Assembly (NCBI GenBank): GCA_948465625.1
Contig: CAOJXM010000072.1
Span: forward strand, 1-6,061
Source of the DNA: an uncultured Clostridium sp.
GTDB taxonomy: Bacteria; Bacillota; Clostridia; TANB77; CAG-508
DNA: 6,061 nt
Direction of reading: 5' to 3'
Shown here: piece after piece, positions 5,010-6,061 of the stretch
How positions within the stretch are numbered: position 1 is the stretch's first letter
Layout: every line of letters begins with the position of its first letter
Translations under genes and position numbers: made by a program
Notes under the pieces: model-generated
What the model was told of the DNA's origin: nothing
Seen by the model: the letters and a program-made list of their open reading frames with translations, nothing else
Databases searched by the model: none

Positions 5010-5061
5010 AATGTATATCTAATCTTTTTTGGTAGATACTATTAATATGCAGAAAGGAGAT
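4990..5061 (+). terminator. Long hairpin with T-run: terminator of the branching-enzyme operon or ytxC leader switch
   Basis: ATCTCTTTCCTGCATA (4990-5005) pairs with TATGCAGAAAGGAGAT (5046-5061) over 16 positions, with one G-U wobble and one mismatch. Weaker inner pairing (TATCT 5016-5020 with AGATA 5034-5038) would close most of the 40-nt interval. Six T (5061-5066) follow, as in an intrinsic terminator. The right arm contains the ytxC ribosome binding site AAAGGAG (5053-5059), so the fold would hide it. It is the only terminator-like structure between the branching-enzyme gene and ytxC. Confidence 0.6.
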
Positions 5062-5069
5062 TTTTTATT

Positions 5070-5921
5070 ATGAAATCTATATGCGTCAAAAGCAATAATA
5101 AATATGTTATAGATTATCTACTAAAAGATTTTTCTAATATAGATTTAGAGAATGTCTATTTATCTACAACTTCTTTTCGTTTGTATGATAATGTAATTGT
5201 ACATTATACAGGAGATAACCCTTCCTCATTTTACCATTCTGTTTGTGATGTTTTAACCAAATGCATCTTCTTTTTTTGTGAGGAAAAAATAGCCAAAAAG
5301 CTAATCGAATATAACTATTTTTATTTTACAGAAGCTGAAAAATCTCAAATACTTTCTAATTTTTTTGAACTTTTTTCTTATGATATTGATTTATATACCA
5401 AAAAATATGATATCGTTTTTGAAAACTTATACCTAAAAGAAAATCGTTCTCTTGTTTTGAGCGGTTTTGTAAATTTTAGAATAAAAGAATATATGAATTT
5501 AATTGATGAAAACATTGATTTATGTGTCAATAACTATTTAATCGAACGTGAATATTTTGAATTTATCAATATGCTTCATATGTATGTAAATTCAAAACCA
5601 AGTTCCATTGACCATATTCATTTGGTATTTATCAATCAAGAAAGCATTTTATTAGATGAACATAAGGATATCATCCCCATTAATCAAGATGCTTTTCAAA
5701 CGAAATACTTATCTGATATCTCTTTTTCTACCAATGATTATTGTTTAAATACATTGCTTACCTTACTTCCAAAACAATTAACCATTCATTTAATTCATAG
5801 TTTTGAGGACGAATTTATTAACACTTTAAAACTAATTTTTGAAAATAAAGTTCACATTTGTAACGATTGTGACATTTGCAGAGTTTACTCGATTACCCAT
5901 AATATTCTAGCAAAAAAATAG
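5070..5921 (+). CDS. ytxC: Putative sporulation protein YtxC
   Basis: 283 residues, close to the length of Bacillus subtilis YtxC (about 280). YtxC-like proteins are widespread in endospore formers but their molecular role is unknown. Family-like features are the central GFVNFRIKEY motif (132-141) followed by acidic helices (DENIDLCVNNYLIEREYFEFINML) and a C-terminal cysteine cluster ICNDCDIC (Cys264, Cys267, Cys270), which might bind metal. No signal peptide or convincing membrane segment is seen, so it is probably cytoplasmic. AAAGGAG (5053-5059) lies 10 nt before the ATG and inside the right arm of the hairpin at 4990-5061, so translation may depend on where transcription begins. The stop codon lies inside the left arm of the terminator at 5913-5941. 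The family call is moderately strong; it implies that the host can, or once could, sporulate. Confidence 0.75.
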   Translation: MKSICVKSNNKYVIDYLLKDFSNIDLENVYLSTTSFRLYDNVIVHYTGDNPSSFYHSVCDVLTKCIFFFCEEKIAKKLIEYNYFYFTEAEKSQILSNFFELFSYDIDLYTKKYDIVFENLYLKENRSLVLSGFVNFRIKEYMNLIDENIDLCVNNYLIEREYFEFINMLHMYVNSKPSSIDHIHLVFINQESILLDEHKDIIPINQDAFQTKYLSDISFSTNDYCLNTLLTLLPKQLTIHLIHSFEDEFINTLKLIFENKVHICNDCDICRVYSITHNILAKK

Positions 5922-5941
5922 TCTATACTTGACTATTTTTT
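5913..5941 (+). terminator. Rho-independent terminator of ytxC
   Basis: AAAAAATAGTC (5913-5923) pairs perfectly with GACTATTTTTT (5931-5941) around a 7-nt loop, with a run of seven T at 5936-5942. The ytxC stop codon TAG (5919-5921) lies inside the left arm, so the gene ends within its own terminator. The right arm also contains most of the -35 box of the next promoter. Confidence 0.85.
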
Positions 5942-5956
5942 TATTTGTATTATAAT
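5929..5956 (+). promoter_or_regulatory. Strong promoter of the glycosyltransferase gene
   Basis: TTGACT (5929-5934; five of six matches), a 16-nt spacer and a perfect TATAAT (5951-5956) lie about 28 nt upstream of the ATG at 5984. It is the best vegetative-type promoter in the window. The start would be near A5963, and the -35 box lies inside the ytxC terminator hairpin, so the two units are packed with almost no spare sequence. Confidence 0.75.
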
Positions 5957-5983
5957 AGATACAGATTTAATGGAGGAAAATTT

Positions 5984-6061
5984 ATGGAGAATGAAAATAA
6001 AAAATTAGTTACAATATTAGTTCCAGCATATAACGAACAAGAAGTTTTACATTTATTATAC
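5984..6061 (+). CDS. Family 2 glycosyltransferase, N-terminal fragment (truncated by window edge)
   Basis: Only the first 26 codons are present. After MENENKK comes LVTILVPAYNEQEVLHLLY, the first beta-strand and nucleotide-binding start of the GT-A fold in GT2 glycosyltransferases (VPAYNEE-type motif), most like the dolichol-phosphate-mannose synthase/GtrB subgroup, which moves sugars from nucleotide donors to polyprenyl phosphate or other acceptors. Donor, acceptor and any membrane segments cannot be judged from this fragment. GGAGG (5972-5976) is 7 nt before the ATG, which follows its own strong promoter, so it begins a new transcription unit. Confidence 0.85.
   Translation, partial: MENENKKLVTILVPAYNEQEVLHLLY

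Overview
The window looks like chromosome of an AT-rich, low-GC Gram-positive bacterium (Bacillota, Clostridia-like). Strong AGGAGG-type ribosome binding sites precede nearly every gene. FtsH and a YtxC-family sporulation protein suggest a spore-forming lineage, and standard stop codons with TGG tryptophan argue against a recoded Mollicutes genome. No tRNA, rRNA, CRISPR array or intact transposon is visible.

Layout. Positions 1-1675 (minus strand) hold a two-gene unit: a DUF1189-type membrane protein with a long charged C-terminal helix, then ftsH 14 nt downstream. ftsH runs off the left edge just before its Walker A motif. Positions 1676-2455 carry no large gene but are full of signals: a decayed 3' gene fragment with its own terminator (minus), a 12-bp direct repeat bracketing that remnant, and a compact two-transcript locus (about 2064-2360). 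Positions 2456-4966 (plus) are a two-gene unit: a DUF4912 protein with a histone-H1-like Lys/Thr/Ala tail, and a GH57 1,4-alpha-glucan branching enzyme with both catalytic residues, pointing to glycogen synthesis. Positions 5070-5921 (plus) hold ytxC. From 5984 to the right edge is the start of a family 2 glycosyltransferase with its own strong promoter.

The most interesting item is at about 2064-2360. A 27-codon minus-strand gene encodes a small hydrophobic peptide with a charged tail. It has its own promoter, a Shine-Dalgarno sequence buried in an upstream hairpin, and a terminator. A second promoter drives a predicted ~80-nt plus-strand RNA convergently into the same hairpin, which works as a terminator in both directions. 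That RNA begins with direct repeats (TGTCCATAA, then GGAGGTA) of the peptide's start-codon and 5'-UTR region, so it is complementary to the mRNA where translation starts. This is the layout of the plasmid pAD1 par (Fst, RNA I/RNA II) type I toxin-antitoxin locus, but the peptide lacks the Fst Pro/Gly signature. It may be an undescribed chromosomal par-like type I system.

A second regulatory curiosity is a long inverted repeat (4990-5061) between the branching-enzyme gene and ytxC. Its right arm contains the ytxC ribosome binding site and ends in a T-run, and its left arm overlaps the probable ytxC promoter. It could terminate or silence read-through from the glycogen genes while leaving ytxC's own transcript translatable.
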